This document shows, piece after piece, positions 29,301 to 37,459 of a stretch of 64,000 nt of DNA (position 1 is the stretch's first letter; every line of letters starts with the position of its first letter). Below the pieces are notes generated by a model. It searched no databases and had not been told where the DNA came from. It worked only from the letters and a program-made list of their open reading frames with translations. The stretch spans positions 1,426,001-1,490,000 of the forward strand of contig NZ_JBHSBU010000001.1 in the NCBI RefSeq assembly GCF_042650885.1, read 5' to 3'. The translations under genes and the position numbers were made by a program. This DNA comes from Chitinimonas_A lacunae (lineage in GTDB: Bacteria > Pseudomonadota > Gammaproteobacteria > Burkholderiales > Chitinimonadaceae).

Positions 29301-30796
29301 AATCGGCGGCACAACAGGCCACCATCGCCAATGGCGGCTTCTATGCGGCCGATCCGTACCGCGCCTCCGACCACGACCCGGTCATCGTCGGCCTCAAGTT
29401 GACGGCACCCATTCCGACACCGACACCCACTCCGACGCCGACGCCGACGCCCACTCCGACGCCGACACCCACTCCGACGCCGACACCCACGCCCGTTCCC
29501 GTCCCCACCGAAGTCAATTTCACCCCGGTGGAAAGCTTGGCAGGGCTGGGGCTGGGGCTGGGTAGTGGCTCGGGAACGGGTGCCTGGCTGTCGGCCAATG
29601 GTGTGATCGTGGTCGATAGCCAGAATCTGGCCTCGCTCGATCTGACGGACCGGGCACCGAATGGCGCGCTGCTGCAACTCAAGTCCGGTGCAACGCTGCG
29701 GCTGCCGGGGGTGGTCCAGCGCGCTGGCAGTGACGGGGCCTGGTTGCAGTGGCATCGCCAGGGCGAGCGGCAAGGTCTGGTACTGCGCCAAGGCGAAATC
29801 GAACTCGAAGGTATCCAAGCCGGTTCGGTGATCGGCCTGAGCGGCCCGCAGGGCACGGCGCTGCTGGCGACCGAGCCGGCCAGCCGTCTGCGCTGGCAGC
29901 GCAATAGCGACGGGGTACAGACCCTGCAAATCGTGAGCGGTGGAGTCGCCTTGAATTCGCGCCATTTTGCTGCGGGCGAAAGCGTCAAGCTGGGCCGCGA
30001 CGGCGAGTTCGCCGGTTGGTGGCTTGGTTCGGCCGATGGTCGAGGCAATCTGACCGGTGACGCGCTTCCCCTGCCCAACGGTGCCGGCTGGCAATCCCTG
30101 GCCTGGACTGCCCGCCTCGACGGCACGCCGGTCCGACTCGGCGGCCAGACACTGCCGCAGCAACTCGTCGGCGCGCTGGGATTCATCAGCAACGCCATGA
30201 TCAACGCCCAAGGTGTGGTGCGGCTCGACGGTACTGACGGGGTCCGCTATACCGGCCAGCCGCTTGGCCGGATCGAAATCGATCCGATGGCCGCCGACCA
30301 TATCGGCTTCGACAGCGATGGCCGGCTATTGCTGCGCAGTCATGGTGTGCTGTTGAAGCTGGTGCCGGGTCTGGACGATCCGCAAGCGCTGCTTGAGCAA
30401 CTGCGTCAGGAAGATGTCGCTGCCAAGCTGACCCAGCAGGCCGACGGTCACTGGCTGGCCCAGCACCAAGGCCGTCTGCTGTCGCTGCAATCGGCCTGGG
30501 CACTGGGCGACTTCGGCGGCGCGCTGAGCTACCGCAATCGGGCCGGACAGGTACAGACCTTGTTTGGCGCCGTCCACGACCTGAGCGCGCTGCGCCGTAC
30601 CGCCCAGGCCAACGACGCCACCTTGCAGGTGGGCATCGACGGCAGCGTGACGGTTACGCTCGGCGGTAGTGCATTGCGGCTGATTCCGGAACCGGCGCTG
30701 TTGTCGGGCAACGGCGACAAGACCTGGTGGGTCGAGCCGGGCCGCTTGCTGCTGCGTGGGGAAGATGGTCGGGTGCAGGCGTTCAGGATCGAGTAA
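26342..30796 (+). CDS. ExeM/NucH-type secreted endonuclease with a novel C-terminal domain
   Basis: 1484 residues from the ATG preceded by GAGGGGAAATCC. Order: signal peptide (1-22, AFA-D); N-terminal beta domain; two fibronectin-III-like units (about 235-460); an OB-fold segment (about 465-560: VEGVVTALYLDEGSFNGFYIQ); a metal-dependent endonuclease/phosphatase domain (about 690-1000) with ASANVLNYF, LEIEN, VVNHLKSK, LLMGDFNAY and SDHDPVIVG, covering the catalytic Glu, His and Asp residues; a Pro-Thr linker; and a C-terminal region of about 420 residues. The last part begins FecR-like and ends with units shared with the protein at 12235-13116. The enzyme should degrade extracellular DNA. The gene is monocistronic with a bidirectional terminator. 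Confidence 0.9.
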   Translation: MKFQPSTLAVLIAALTPAAFADTSYHRLATGALRQDWQDEQAFATDNDWSLVPSIMGYAQDLKVKGGTDPRTVLAPLNAAKLVVKPTQTPDKTSSGTIARFKVDNNPVVALQGSSGTNALALVLHLDSRDARNLKLSFNVRDIDASVDNARQSLAVQYRIGDSGNFINLDAGYLEDGSEGPSKTASRTVSLDLPAELEQQAQVQVRILTVDASGNDEWLGIDDLVLSADGPADTVAPTVSAATLQLGGARSLRLAAKVDEDATLLVLARPAGEAAPDAQQVRDGAQAQAAAAAGQLQALELAGLTPATDYRLYLVARDAAGNLSAVVDLAATTAAAGDDTAPLLDQLSFTPGDAGRGSLSGQLNEPARVFAVILPASEAAPSAEQVLTGRSAQDRPAPWHSRIDSNGAVAYPLEGLQSGIDYAAYWLAIDPAGNRSAVLRQPFALPLTKSPIHAIQGNSAVSPFDGRTVLVEGVVTALYLDEGSFNGFYIQSADEEIDQDPATSEGLFVYADKAKPALKVGDRVAVRGAVKEFYEQTQVVMNDVKVLASSQTLPRTLELTLPAPTDLERFEGMRVRFPQTLTVSDNDGLLQYGELVLSAGGRIHQPSDVVDPNDADPAGTSSDGKSNVAAMDAYTRANAQRSVILDDGSGKSKPFPLPYVDPATQSVRVGSTIDGLEGILTYRNNGYRMQPVGPVTIKYAPRPSVPRFGDENVRVASANVLNYFTTLTSANRNARGPDNAEEFQRQHAKTVAALKGLDADVLGLLEIENIDAAKAVATLVEALNGGSGGTPYQIVDAPIPSFAAGSDAIKVALIYRSAVVETVGAPVLLDHSSYDRPTLAQQFRHKESGRTFWVVVNHLKSKNCSGSSPVADRDQKDGQACFNALRKSQAALLAEFARKLNQDGSAEGVLLMGDFNAYSEEDPIDVLRAAGFSRLVTETSSYRYQGQTGSLDHALIDAKLDKVVKGAAKWNINADEPEYLDYNLDGKSAAQQATIANGGFYAADPYRASDHDPVIVGLKLTAPIPTPTPTPTPTPTPTPTPTPTPTPTPTPVPVPTEVNFTPVESLAGLGLGLGSGSGTGAWLSANGVIVVDSQNLASLDLTDRAPNGALLQLKSGATLRLPGVVQRAGSDGAWLQWHRQGERQGLVLRQGEIELEGIQAGSVIGLSGPQGTALLATEPASRLRWQRNSDGVQTLQIVSGGVALNSRHFAAGESVKLGRDGEFAGWWLGSADGRGNLTGDALPLPNGAGWQSLAWTARLDGTPVRLGGQTLPQQLVGALGFISNAMINAQGVVRLDGTDGVRYTGQPLGRIEIDPMAADHIGFDSDGRLLLRSHGVLLKLVPGLDDPQALLEQLRQEDVAAKLTQQADGHWLAQHQGRLLSLQSAWALGDFGGALSYRNRAGQVQTLFGAVHDLSALRRTAQANDATLQVGIDGSVTVTLGGSALRLIPEPALLSGNGDKTWWVEPGRLLLRGEDGRVQAFRIE
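29408..29500 (+). repeat. In-frame Pro-Thr minisatellite
   Basis: About 90 bp of hexamer repeats (CCGACR/CCCACT type) in which CCCACTCCGACGCCGACA-like 18-bp units recur. They encode a run of Thr-Pro dipeptides between the nuclease domain and the C-terminal region. The unit length is a multiple of three, so copy-number changes alter linker length without frameshift. Confidence 0.85.
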
Positions 30797-30815
30797 GACC
30801 CAGCTTTCTCAGGAA

Positions 30816-30852
30816 TGAAAAAGCGCGAGCCAACAACTCGCGCTTTTTTATT
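30816..30852. terminator. Bidirectional terminator between the nuclease and cysB
   Basis: AAAAAGCGCGAG and CTCGCGCTTTTTTA form a stem with a 7-base loop and have T-runs in both directions, serving the convergent nuclease and cysB genes. Confidence 0.88.
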
Positions 30853-30907
30853 TTCTTTTCTATCAGGCTAATTATCTAGCAAACAGCCGGCAGGATATTT
30901 TCCATAA
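30848..30907 (-). repeat. Possible diverged copy of the dispersed AT-rich element
   Basis: On the minus strand: TTATGGAAAATATCCTGCC, then an AT-rich stretch ending GAAAAGAAAATAAAAAA. The first 18 bases and the A-rich tail resemble the other copies; the centre does not. Confidence 0.25.
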
Positions 30908-30913
30908 CAAAAA

Positions 30914-31849
30914 TCAGTCTTCCTCGCTCTGCCCCATCGCCTGCTCCACCACCTTACGGGTCAAGGCCGGCGCGAAGCCCTGGATAAAGGAATAGGCATA
31001 ACCACGCAGATAGGCATCGCGGCGGATGCCGATGCGGGTGGTCGACGGCTCGAACAGATGGCTGGCGTCGATAGCGAACAGTCCTTCGTCGCGGTAGCGG
31101 TCGTAGGCCATGCTGGCGATGATGCCGATACCCAGGCCCAATCCCACATAGGTCTTGATCACGTCGGTATCGATCGCCGTCAGCACCACATTGGGCGTCA
31201 GGCGTGCGGTTTCAAAGGCGCGGTTGATCTTGGAGCGGCCGGCAAAAGCGAAGTCGTAGGTGATGATCGGGTATTGCGCCACATCGGCCAGCGTCACCTG
31301 ACCGCGCAAATCGAGCAACGGATGGTGATCGGGCACGATCACGCTGCGATTCCACTGATAGCAGTCGAGCATCGCCAGTTCAGGGAACAGATCGATACCC
31401 TCGGTAGCGATGGCGATATCGGCTTCGCCGGCGACCACCTGTTCGCAGATCTGGGTCGGGCTGCCCTGTTTGATCGACAGCTTGACCTTGGGGTAACGCT
31501 TGAGGAATTCCTGGATGGTGGGAGGCAGCGCATAGCGTGCCTGAGTGTGGGTGGTGGCGATGACGAGGCTGCCTTCTTCCTCGTTCACGAACTCTTCGGC
31601 CACGCGCTTGAGGTTCTGTGCTTCGCGCAGGATACGGTCGGAGATCCGCAGGATTTCACGGCCTGGGGCCGTCACATCGACCACCCGCTTGCCGTTGCGC
31701 ACAAACACCTGCACCCCGAGTTCGTCTTCGAGCAGCCGAATCTGTTTGGAGATGCCGGGCTGTGAAGTGTGCAGCTTTTCTGCTGCTTCCGAGACATTGA
31801 GTCCCTGTTTATAGACTTCGACCAGATACCTTAGCTGTTGCAGCTTCAT
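30914..31849 (-). CDS. cysB: LysR-type regulator of sulphur assimilation
   Basis: 311 residues. An N-terminal winged helix-turn-helix (MKLQQLRYLVEVYKQGLNVSEAAEKLHTSQPGISKQIR region, residues 1-60) is followed by a ligand-binding domain with TTHTQARY near residue 100, the CysB/Cbl sulphate and acetylserine pocket motif, and the GLGIGIIA segment near 240. It should activate sulphate-assimilation genes when acetylserine accumulates. It is divergent from cysH, which is separated by 283 bp and is a likely target. Length and motifs match full-length CysB/Cbl proteins; which of the two it is cannot be decided by eye. Confidence 0.93.
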   Translation of the reverse strand: MKLQQLRYLVEVYKQGLNVSEAAEKLHTSQPGISKQIRLLEDELGVQVFVRNGKRVVDVTAPGREILRISDRILREAQNLKRVAEEFVNEEEGSLVIATTHTQARYALPPTIQEFLKRYPKVKLSIKQGSPTQICEQVVAGEADIAIATEGIDLFPELAMLDCYQWNRSVIVPDHHPLLDLRGQVTLADVAQYPIITYDFAFAGRSKINRAFETARLTPNVVLTAIDTDVIKTYVGLGLGIGIIASMAYDRYRDEGLFAIDASHLFEPSTTRIGIRRDAYLRGYAYSFIQGFAPALTRKVVEQAMGQSEED

Positions 31850-32132
31850 CGCGACTCCGAGCGACCGTGCCGGGAAGCGGAAACGGCCGGGCTGTTAATA
31901 ACTCTCTCTCATAAAATACTAACACATTAGTCTTTTCGGTTAATTAACCCCCCTTCGATAATGGCCAGGCTGTTTTTCGCGGAGCCGACCCGGGCGCCTC
32001 GCAGCCGGCGGCCCTCGGACCGCTGTGCCATTGGCCCGGACTGCCCGCCATCCCGATCGCAACGGCGTGAAACAACCAGCCACAGAGCCTGGATAAGCCG
32101 CCGGCCCCCGCCTTCTTCCCTGGAGAGCCCGC

Positions 32133-32816
32133 ATGTCCCTGTCCACCAAGATCGAGCAGACCGTCGCCTTGCTGCGCCAGATCGCCGCCGACTATCAGCC
32201 GGCCGTATTCGCCAATTCCTACGGTGCCGAAGATATGGTGATTACCGATCTGATCGCGCGCCATGAACTGCCCATCGAGATCTTCAGCCTCGACACCGGT
32301 CGTCTGCCCGCCGAAACCTATACGCTGATGCAGAAGACCAGCGAGACCTACCCTGTCATTCCGGTCAAGGTCTATTTCCCTGATACCGTCGCCACCGAAG
32401 AATTCGTCGCCCGCGAAGGCATCAATGCCTTCTACCGTTCGGTCGAGCTGCGCAAGGAATGCTGCCGCATCCGCAAGATCGACCCGCTCAAGCGCGCCCT
32501 GACCGGCCGCAAAGCCTGGATCACCGGCCTGCGCCGCGAACAATCCCCGACCCGCACCGACCTCGGCCCGCACGAGTGGGACAGCGGCAACGGCCTCGAC
32601 AAATTCAATCCGCTGATCGAATGGACCGAGCGCGAAGTATGGGAATACATCCGCGCCAACGACGTGCCGTATAACGAACTGCACGACAAATTCTATCCTT
32701 CGATCGGCTGCGCCCCGTGCACCCGCGCCATTGCCGTCGGCGAAGACATCCGCGCCGGCCGCTGGTGGTGGGAAAATCCGGAAACCAAGGAGTGCGGGCT
32801 TCACATCAAACGCTAA
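32133..32816 (+). CDS. cysH: Assimilatory adenylyl-sulphate (APS) reductase
   Basis: 227 residues with a CTGGAGAG ribosome-binding site. The iron-sulphur cysteines C110-C111 and C193-x2-C196 are present, and the catalytic C221 lies in ECGLH at the C terminus. CC/CxxC is the hallmark of the [4Fe-4S] APS-using enzyme; PAPS reductases lack it. The PP-loop region is around FANSYGAEDM and SLDTGRLP. It reduces APS to sulphite with thioredoxin. No cysDN or cysI gene is adjacent. The divergent cysB across a 283-bp gap (31850-32132) suggests direct regulation, although no half-site is marked confidently. Confidence 0.93.
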   Translation: MSLSTKIEQTVALLRQIAADYQPAVFANSYGAEDMVITDLIARHELPIEIFSLDTGRLPAETYTLMQKTSETYPVIPVKVYFPDTVATEEFVAREGINAFYRSVELRKECCRIRKIDPLKRALTGRKAWITGLRREQSPTRTDLGPHEWDSGNGLDKFNPLIEWTEREVWEYIRANDVPYNELHDKFYPSIGCAPCTRAIAVGEDIRAGRWWWENPETKECGLHIKR

Positions 32817-32834
32817 GCCTGCATAAAATCAAAA

Positions 32835-32892
32835 AACAGGAAATTCGTTTGCAATACTCAAAAACGATTTTAGGTAAAAAACAAAAATATAG
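32835..32892 (+). repeat. Possible diverged copy of the dispersed AT-rich element
   Basis: Contains ACAGGAAATTCG, TTTGCAATACT and an A-rich tail (GGTAAAAAACAAAAATATAG) in the same order as the better copies. It lies directly after cysH. The similarity is weak. Confidence 0.25.
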
Positions 32893-33095
32893 TTAATCAC
32901 ACTTCTACCATGCGGAAGTGCTCTCCCATCCGGCTTCGGTCGCGCAGCGGTTGATCGGTCCTCCGACACCGCCCGCAACCGAAGCCGTTTTGCTATCCGA
33001 CAGTCCCGCCCTCTCCCCCAAGTCCCCAACGGTTACCGCATGACCGGCACAAGGCTGGACGATATGACCGCCTCGGGAAAGGCCGGCCTCTCTGC

Positions 33096-36000
33096 TCAAT
33101 CGGGCGCTTCATCGGGAAACACCTTGCTTGAGGGCGGAATCCAGACCTCGATGATGTTTTTGCGGTTGTTCCGGTCCTGAGGCAGTTTCACCAGTTTCCA
33201 CTCGATCTGGGTGCCGGCAGGTTGCAGCGCCGCTGCGCAGCGATAGGAAGCCTCCGTGTAGTAGATCACCGTCGGCAGCGGGAACGGTTGCGGCCGCCGC
33301 AGACCAGAGCGGTTAGCCGTGTCCCACACATCCTCGATCGGTGGCACAGAAGGGCCTAATTGTTTCCAATATCTACGCAGCTTCCTTACCTGGCTGCGCA
33401 GTTCTGGTCCATAAATTTGCAGATAAACCGTTTGCCCCCGGCATTCGGGCTTTTCCCGGACAGGCGTGCCCGGTTTCTCCATCGAATCTTCGCCGGGCTT
33501 GTCGGGAACTGCTGACCTTGGCGCTTCTGTCGCGCCCGATTTGTCCTTGGGTCTGGGCGCCGCCGTATTGCCGGCCGTCTGCGGAAGAGGTGGCACAGTC
33601 ACCTCACCCGATGCCGACTTTTTCGAGGGAGGGCTTATCGTCGTTGATGCATCGGTGGCCGGCAGGCTGTCGGTGACTTTTTTCTCGGAAGCCGCCTGGG
33701 TAGCGACTGGTCTGGGATGGCTGAGGACCGGCAGCCAGCAGTTGGCTTTGGTCTGGGTATCGATGCGATAGTCCCGTGCCCAATACCTGGGCGAGCAGAT
33801 CACGCCAGGCTCACTTTGCAGACAACGTGGCAACTGATCGTCATCAAGCAGTGCCTGACAGGAAGGATGGTGGGAAGAGACGGCGGCGCAGGATCGCTTC
33901 GTTTGCTGCACCATCAGCGTCATCAGATTGGATTGCTTGAAAGCCGCCAGATTGCGTTCATTGCATACCGCGTCACCGACATGAAGCAAAGCGGTCGCCA
34001 TCTCCCCCAAGCGAGCATCCGCCACTGCGGTCTGTTCTGACGCGCTTTTGCCGAAGAGATCGCTCAGGCTCTTGAGCACCTCGGGGTTGATGCGGCCTTC
34101 TACCTGGTTCTCGTTCAACTCGGTGCTGACTGTCTGCCACAGGGCAAGCCCTACCGAAGCGGCAGCGCCAAGGCTCACGGAAGCCGATACCACCCCGGTC
34201 GAGGCAATCCGGGAAGACAGACGTTTGGTCGAAAATTGCAGCGTCTTTCTGCCATTGGCGTCCTGAACCAGCACCGCCCCGTCGTCATCCATAAAGCAGT
34301 CATCCGCAAAGCGGCAAACATCCTTGAGCTGCTTCAACTCGATGTTTTTGCCGATGGTATTGCCAAGCTGGAAATAGCTCTCCCACTGCGCCTCGCTGAA
34401 AAACTGATCGGTGGTGGGTTCCTGCGGAAACAGCGGATTGTCGGCCTTGAAGTTCACCAGATCGACCGAACTGCCATGACACATATTCGGCTTGACGATG
34501 ACCATAAAGCCCCGCTTACCGCTGCGACGGTAATCGATGCGCGCCAGGGCAAGGCAGGCATAGCTGTCGGCGGAAGCCACATCGTTGAGTGAACCGAAGA
34601 TATCCCTGAGCGCCTGATCGGGTTCCTTGGGCCGCAGGAAGGTGATATCGACCTGCAAATCGATCCGTGCCTTGCGCAGCAGGTTTTCCAGATCACCGAA
34701 GGCATAGCGGGGATCGGCGCCGCAATCGGCCAGAACGATCAATTCGCATTCTTCGCGCAATAAGGGGTAGACGCCGGTATTCTCGAAATGGCCGCCATCG
34801 CTGAGAAACCAGTTACGTCGCTGCTTGCCATCGAAACGGCCGAATAATTCGCTCAATAACTGGCGGTATTTCCCGAGCGGCTGGCGGAAATCAACCTTCT
34901 TATCCTCCATGCCTATGCTGTCCCACCAATAGCCCAGCCGTATACCCGCCAGCGTCAGCAAGGCAGCGACGCCCAGACGGGTCGAGGCACCAAGGCCCGG
35001 TGCAACCGCCGCGCCCGATATGGCCACCCACGACCCCAGCGTCAGCGTGGCGGGGTCATGCGGCCGGAACCAGCCTTGTTCCTGGGTAGACATCCAGCCT
35101 TCCGGCCCGACGGTCAGCAGCAGGCCCTTGCGGTCGCGGTTGAACAGACAGCCTTTGGGGTCATGCGACTGGTTGATGCAGACATTGAGCAGATGCACCG
35201 GCCCGCCGCTGCGATGCGGCTGGTATTGGCACATCGGCAAGTCGTCGCCCGGTTGCACCCGATTGACCGCCACCACCGCACCGCTGCCCAAGGTTTCGGG
35301 AAAGGCCGTCAAAGGCTCGGCTCCGAACCGGTCGGGATTGGTGGCTCCAAGATAGCTGCGCACCAGCCTGGCGCGATAGAACAGGTAGAGCGAGGAACGG
35401 TTCAGGAACTCGCGGTTATCGGCCGAAACCGCGATCCATAACAAGGTGGGAATGAATAGCCAGCCCAGCCATTCCCAAGCCGGGTCGAACTGAAGAGATA
35501 CCGGCCGGCTGGAGAACAGCACGCTGGAAGTCAGATCGTGCACCAAGCTGATCCAGAAGATCGCCACCATGCTGAGCACCAGCAAGCCTGCATAGCCGAT
35601 CAACCCCATGGCCCCGGACCGCACCCCGGGAGTCAGACTTTTCGGCAGATCGGCCACCTTGGGCAGCACCGCCCGCAGCACCACCGCCAGCACCCCGACC
35701 CCAAGCCCGAACGTCCCTTGTTCTCTGGCTTCGAGATTCCCCAGATGCCAGGCCAGATAGTCGATCACGCCAAGTCCCAGCACCACCAGCCCGGCCATCA
35801 GGGTGACAGAGAGCGCCGCCGTCAGGCGGTTGCGGAGAACGTCTATCGTGAATCGCACGGCCGGCTTGGGAGGCGCTGCGGCAGCCGTGCCCTTGCCAGA
35901 TCTGGGACAGGCAAGGTAACAAAACACGAACGCCATACTGATACCGCACAGCCAGGCCAGCATCAGGGCGATCAGTACGACCACCAGTACCGTCGGCAGC

Positions 36001-36821
36001 GGCAGGCTGCCGGTAATATGCTCAAGCTGGCCATCGAGCCAGGGGGTTGCGTGGCGCAGCAGCAAGGCTATTCCCAGCACCATCGCCACAGCAGTCACCA
36101 CATACTGTTTACCCACCCGGCCACCGGTTTCGGCAGGAATAGCCCAGAAACAGCAGGCCAACACCAACCCGACCCAGACAATGAAAGGCAGCAGCAGCCA
36201 AATTGTCGGCCAGCCTGACAACACCCCCAGCAAGGCCGAGCCGTTCCATGCCGCCAGCCAATTCTTGCCTTCGCGTGGCCAGCACCCGCCGTCGCGGAAT
36301 ACACAGTCGGCCCACTGCCATACCGCCAGATCGAATCCGACCAGCAGACACCCCAACACAATGAACAAAAACGCCAGCTCGACGTGGATGGCGAACAGAT
36401 TGCGGCCGAAGGAGGCTGCTGCGAACAGCATGTCGCGCGTGCCACCGGGAATCAGATAACGGCCATTGGCCCGCAGCCATGCGGTAAACCAGCGGGTCTC
36501 GGCCCCCGCCAGCCCGCGTTCGACTTCAAGCGGCTGAGCCGCCTCCCCTTTCTGACCTTCGCGGTGAAACAGCATGCCGACCGTGGCGCCGATATAGCCG
36601 CCACCTGATACGGTCGAGAGCAGATCGAAACGATGCAGCAGACCGTTTTGTGCCAATGCCTTGACCAAGCCGAAACAGAAGGTGGCACTGCGAATCCCAC
36701 CACCTGATAGCGCCAACCCCCACGGTCGCTCCGATAGATGCGCCTGCTCCGCTTCGGGCAGCCGCCGACGACGTTCGATCCACAGCTCGCGGATCGAATC
36801 CCTGCTTGATAGCTTGTCCAT
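33096..36821 (-). CDS. Large membrane protein with a split patatin-like phospholipase domain
   Basis: 1241 residues, AGGAGG seven bases before the ATG. The patatin N-terminal part is at 33-110: LSGGGIRSATF (oxyanion loop) and the nucleophile Ser72 in STVSGGGY. A block of about eight hydrophobic helices follows (about 155-500). The second patatin half is at about 600-800, with the catalytic Asp in LSDGGHFENTGVYPLL and a Cys-Gly-Ala-Asp strand after it. A further hydrophobic segment lies near 905-925, then a Pro/Ser/Thr-rich stretch (about 1065-1135) and a C-terminal domain with two cysteines. The Ser/Asp dyad suggests an active lipid hydrolase anchored in the inner membrane. The membrane insertion within the patatin domain is unusual. 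No partner gene is evident, and the substrate is unknown. Confidence 0.82.
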   Translation of the reverse strand: MDKLSSRDSIRELWIERRRRLPEAEQAHLSERPWGLALSGGGIRSATFCFGLVKALAQNGLLHRFDLLSTVSGGGYIGATVGMLFHREGQKGEAAQPLEVERGLAGAETRWFTAWLRANGRYLIPGGTRDMLFAAASFGRNLFAIHVELAFLFIVLGCLLVGFDLAVWQWADCVFRDGGCWPREGKNWLAAWNGSALLGVLSGWPTIWLLLPFIVWVGLVLACCFWAIPAETGGRVGKQYVVTAVAMVLGIALLLRHATPWLDGQLEHITGSLPLPTVLVVVLIALMLAWLCGISMAFVFCYLACPRSGKGTAAAAPPKPAVRFTIDVLRNRLTAALSVTLMAGLVVLGLGVIDYLAWHLGNLEAREQGTFGLGVGVLAVVLRAVLPKVADLPKSLTPGVRSGAMGLIGYAGLLVLSMVAIFWISLVHDLTSSVLFSSRPVSLQFDPAWEWLGWLFIPTLLWIAVSADNREFLNRSSLYLFYRARLVRSYLGATNPDRFGAEPLTAFPETLGSGAVVAVNRVQPGDDLPMCQYQPHRSGGPVHLLNVCINQSHDPKGCLFNRDRKGLLLTVGPEGWMSTQEQGWFRPHDPATLTLGSWVAISGAAVAPGLGASTRLGVAALLTLAGIRLGYWWDSIGMEDKKVDFRQPLGKYRQLLSELFGRFDGKQRRNWFLSDGGHFENTGVYPLLREECELIVLADCGADPRYAFGDLENLLRKARIDLQVDITFLRPKEPDQALRDIFGSLNDVASADSYACLALARIDYRRSGKRGFMVIVKPNMCHGSSVDLVNFKADNPLFPQEPTTDQFFSEAQWESYFQLGNTIGKNIELKQLKDVCRFADDCFMDDDGAVLVQDANGRKTLQFSTKRLSSRIASTGVVSASVSLGAAASVGLALWQTVSTELNENQVEGRINPEVLKSLSDLFGKSASEQTAVADARLGEMATALLHVGDAVCNERNLAAFKQSNLMTLMVQQTKRSCAAVSSHHPSCQALLDDDQLPRCLQSEPGVICSPRYWARDYRIDTQTKANCWLPVLSHPRPVATQAASEKKVTDSLPATDASTTISPPSKKSASGEVTVPPLPQTAGNTAAPRPKDKSGATEAPRSAVPDKPGEDSMEKPGTPVREKPECRGQTVYLQIYGPELRSQVRKLRRYWKQLGPSVPPIEDVWDTANRSGLRRPQPFPLPTVIYYTEASYRCAAALQPAGTQIEWKLVKLPQDRNNRKNIIEVWIPPSSKVFPDEAPD

Positions 36822-37108
36822 GTTTCCTCCTGGCGGCCATGCTCGAATCGCTGCAAATCCCGCAGCGGTGGCGGCTCGCTACTTCCGTCATAGACAGCCC
36901 GATGCCCACAAGCATCATCGCAATGACGGAACGATCAGACGCAGAGGTGAAGGAGGAGAAGGCGGAGGTTCACGATTTTTGTAGTGTCGTGCTCTATGCT
37001 GGGTGGGATGTTGCGGTGCTCCTGGCAGGAAACCATCCATCGGAAGCACGATAAAAAATGCTCACCAAGCCGCCACAAACAGGAAGCTATGCTATAGTTG
37101 CGCCCCAC

Positions 37109-37198
37109 GGAAGGTTGGCAGAGCGGTTGAATGCACCGGTCTTGAAAACCGGCGGGGTCGCAAGGCCCTCCAGGGTTCGAATCCCTGACCTTCCGCCA
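37109..37198 (+). tRNA. tRNA-Ser(UGA)
   Basis: 90 nt including encoded CCA. Acceptor GGAAGGT pairs with ACCTTCC; the anticodon stem CCGGT/ACCGG encloses CTTGAAA, giving anticodon TGA (reads UCA). A long variable arm and a GGTTCGAATCC T-loop complete the class II fold. A TATGCTATAG sequence at 37088-37097 can serve as -10 box. The accessory island begins right after it, as is common for tRNA-Ser genes. Confidence 0.97.
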
Positions 37199-37451
37199 TT
37201 ATTCGAGACAAAGCCCTGATTATTCAGGGCTTTTTCCTTTTTATCTTGCTGAGTATGCCATTGGGTATGCCATCTATAGCTCGCTGTTGAGCCTTCCCCC
37301 AGGACAGGCTAAGCACCGTCTGAACGTAATCTATCTGCTACCCCCTGGCTGAAGCAGCTCAGCTCGACTCCCTGTCTAATCGAAAAAGAATTCTTTGGAC
37401 AAAGCACCCCCACCTTGGGGGGCGACCCACGCGGTAGGTAGGGGGGCCTAC
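37199..37451. other. Left edge of the accessory island, no intact gene
   Basis: After the tRNA terminator comes GAGTATGCCATTGGGTATGCC, with two GTATGCC words, then 180 bp without an open frame up to the first IS. A short word repeat next to a tRNA can be what remains of an integrase promoter or attachment site, but no integrase gene is present. Confidence 0.35.
37208..37236 (+). terminator. Terminator after tRNA-Ser
   Basis: AAAGCCCTGA and TCAGGGCTTT form a 10-bp stem with a 4-base loop followed by TTTTTCC. A near copy of this hairpin with its downstream sequence lies at 55591-55618 at the far end of the island. Confidence 0.9.
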
Positions 37452-37459
37452 TGTGGTGG

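Noticed and set aside
29408..29500. Short regular repeats reminiscent of a CRISPR array
   Set aside because: The repetition is hexameric without spacers and encodes an in-frame Thr-Pro linker; no cas gene is present.
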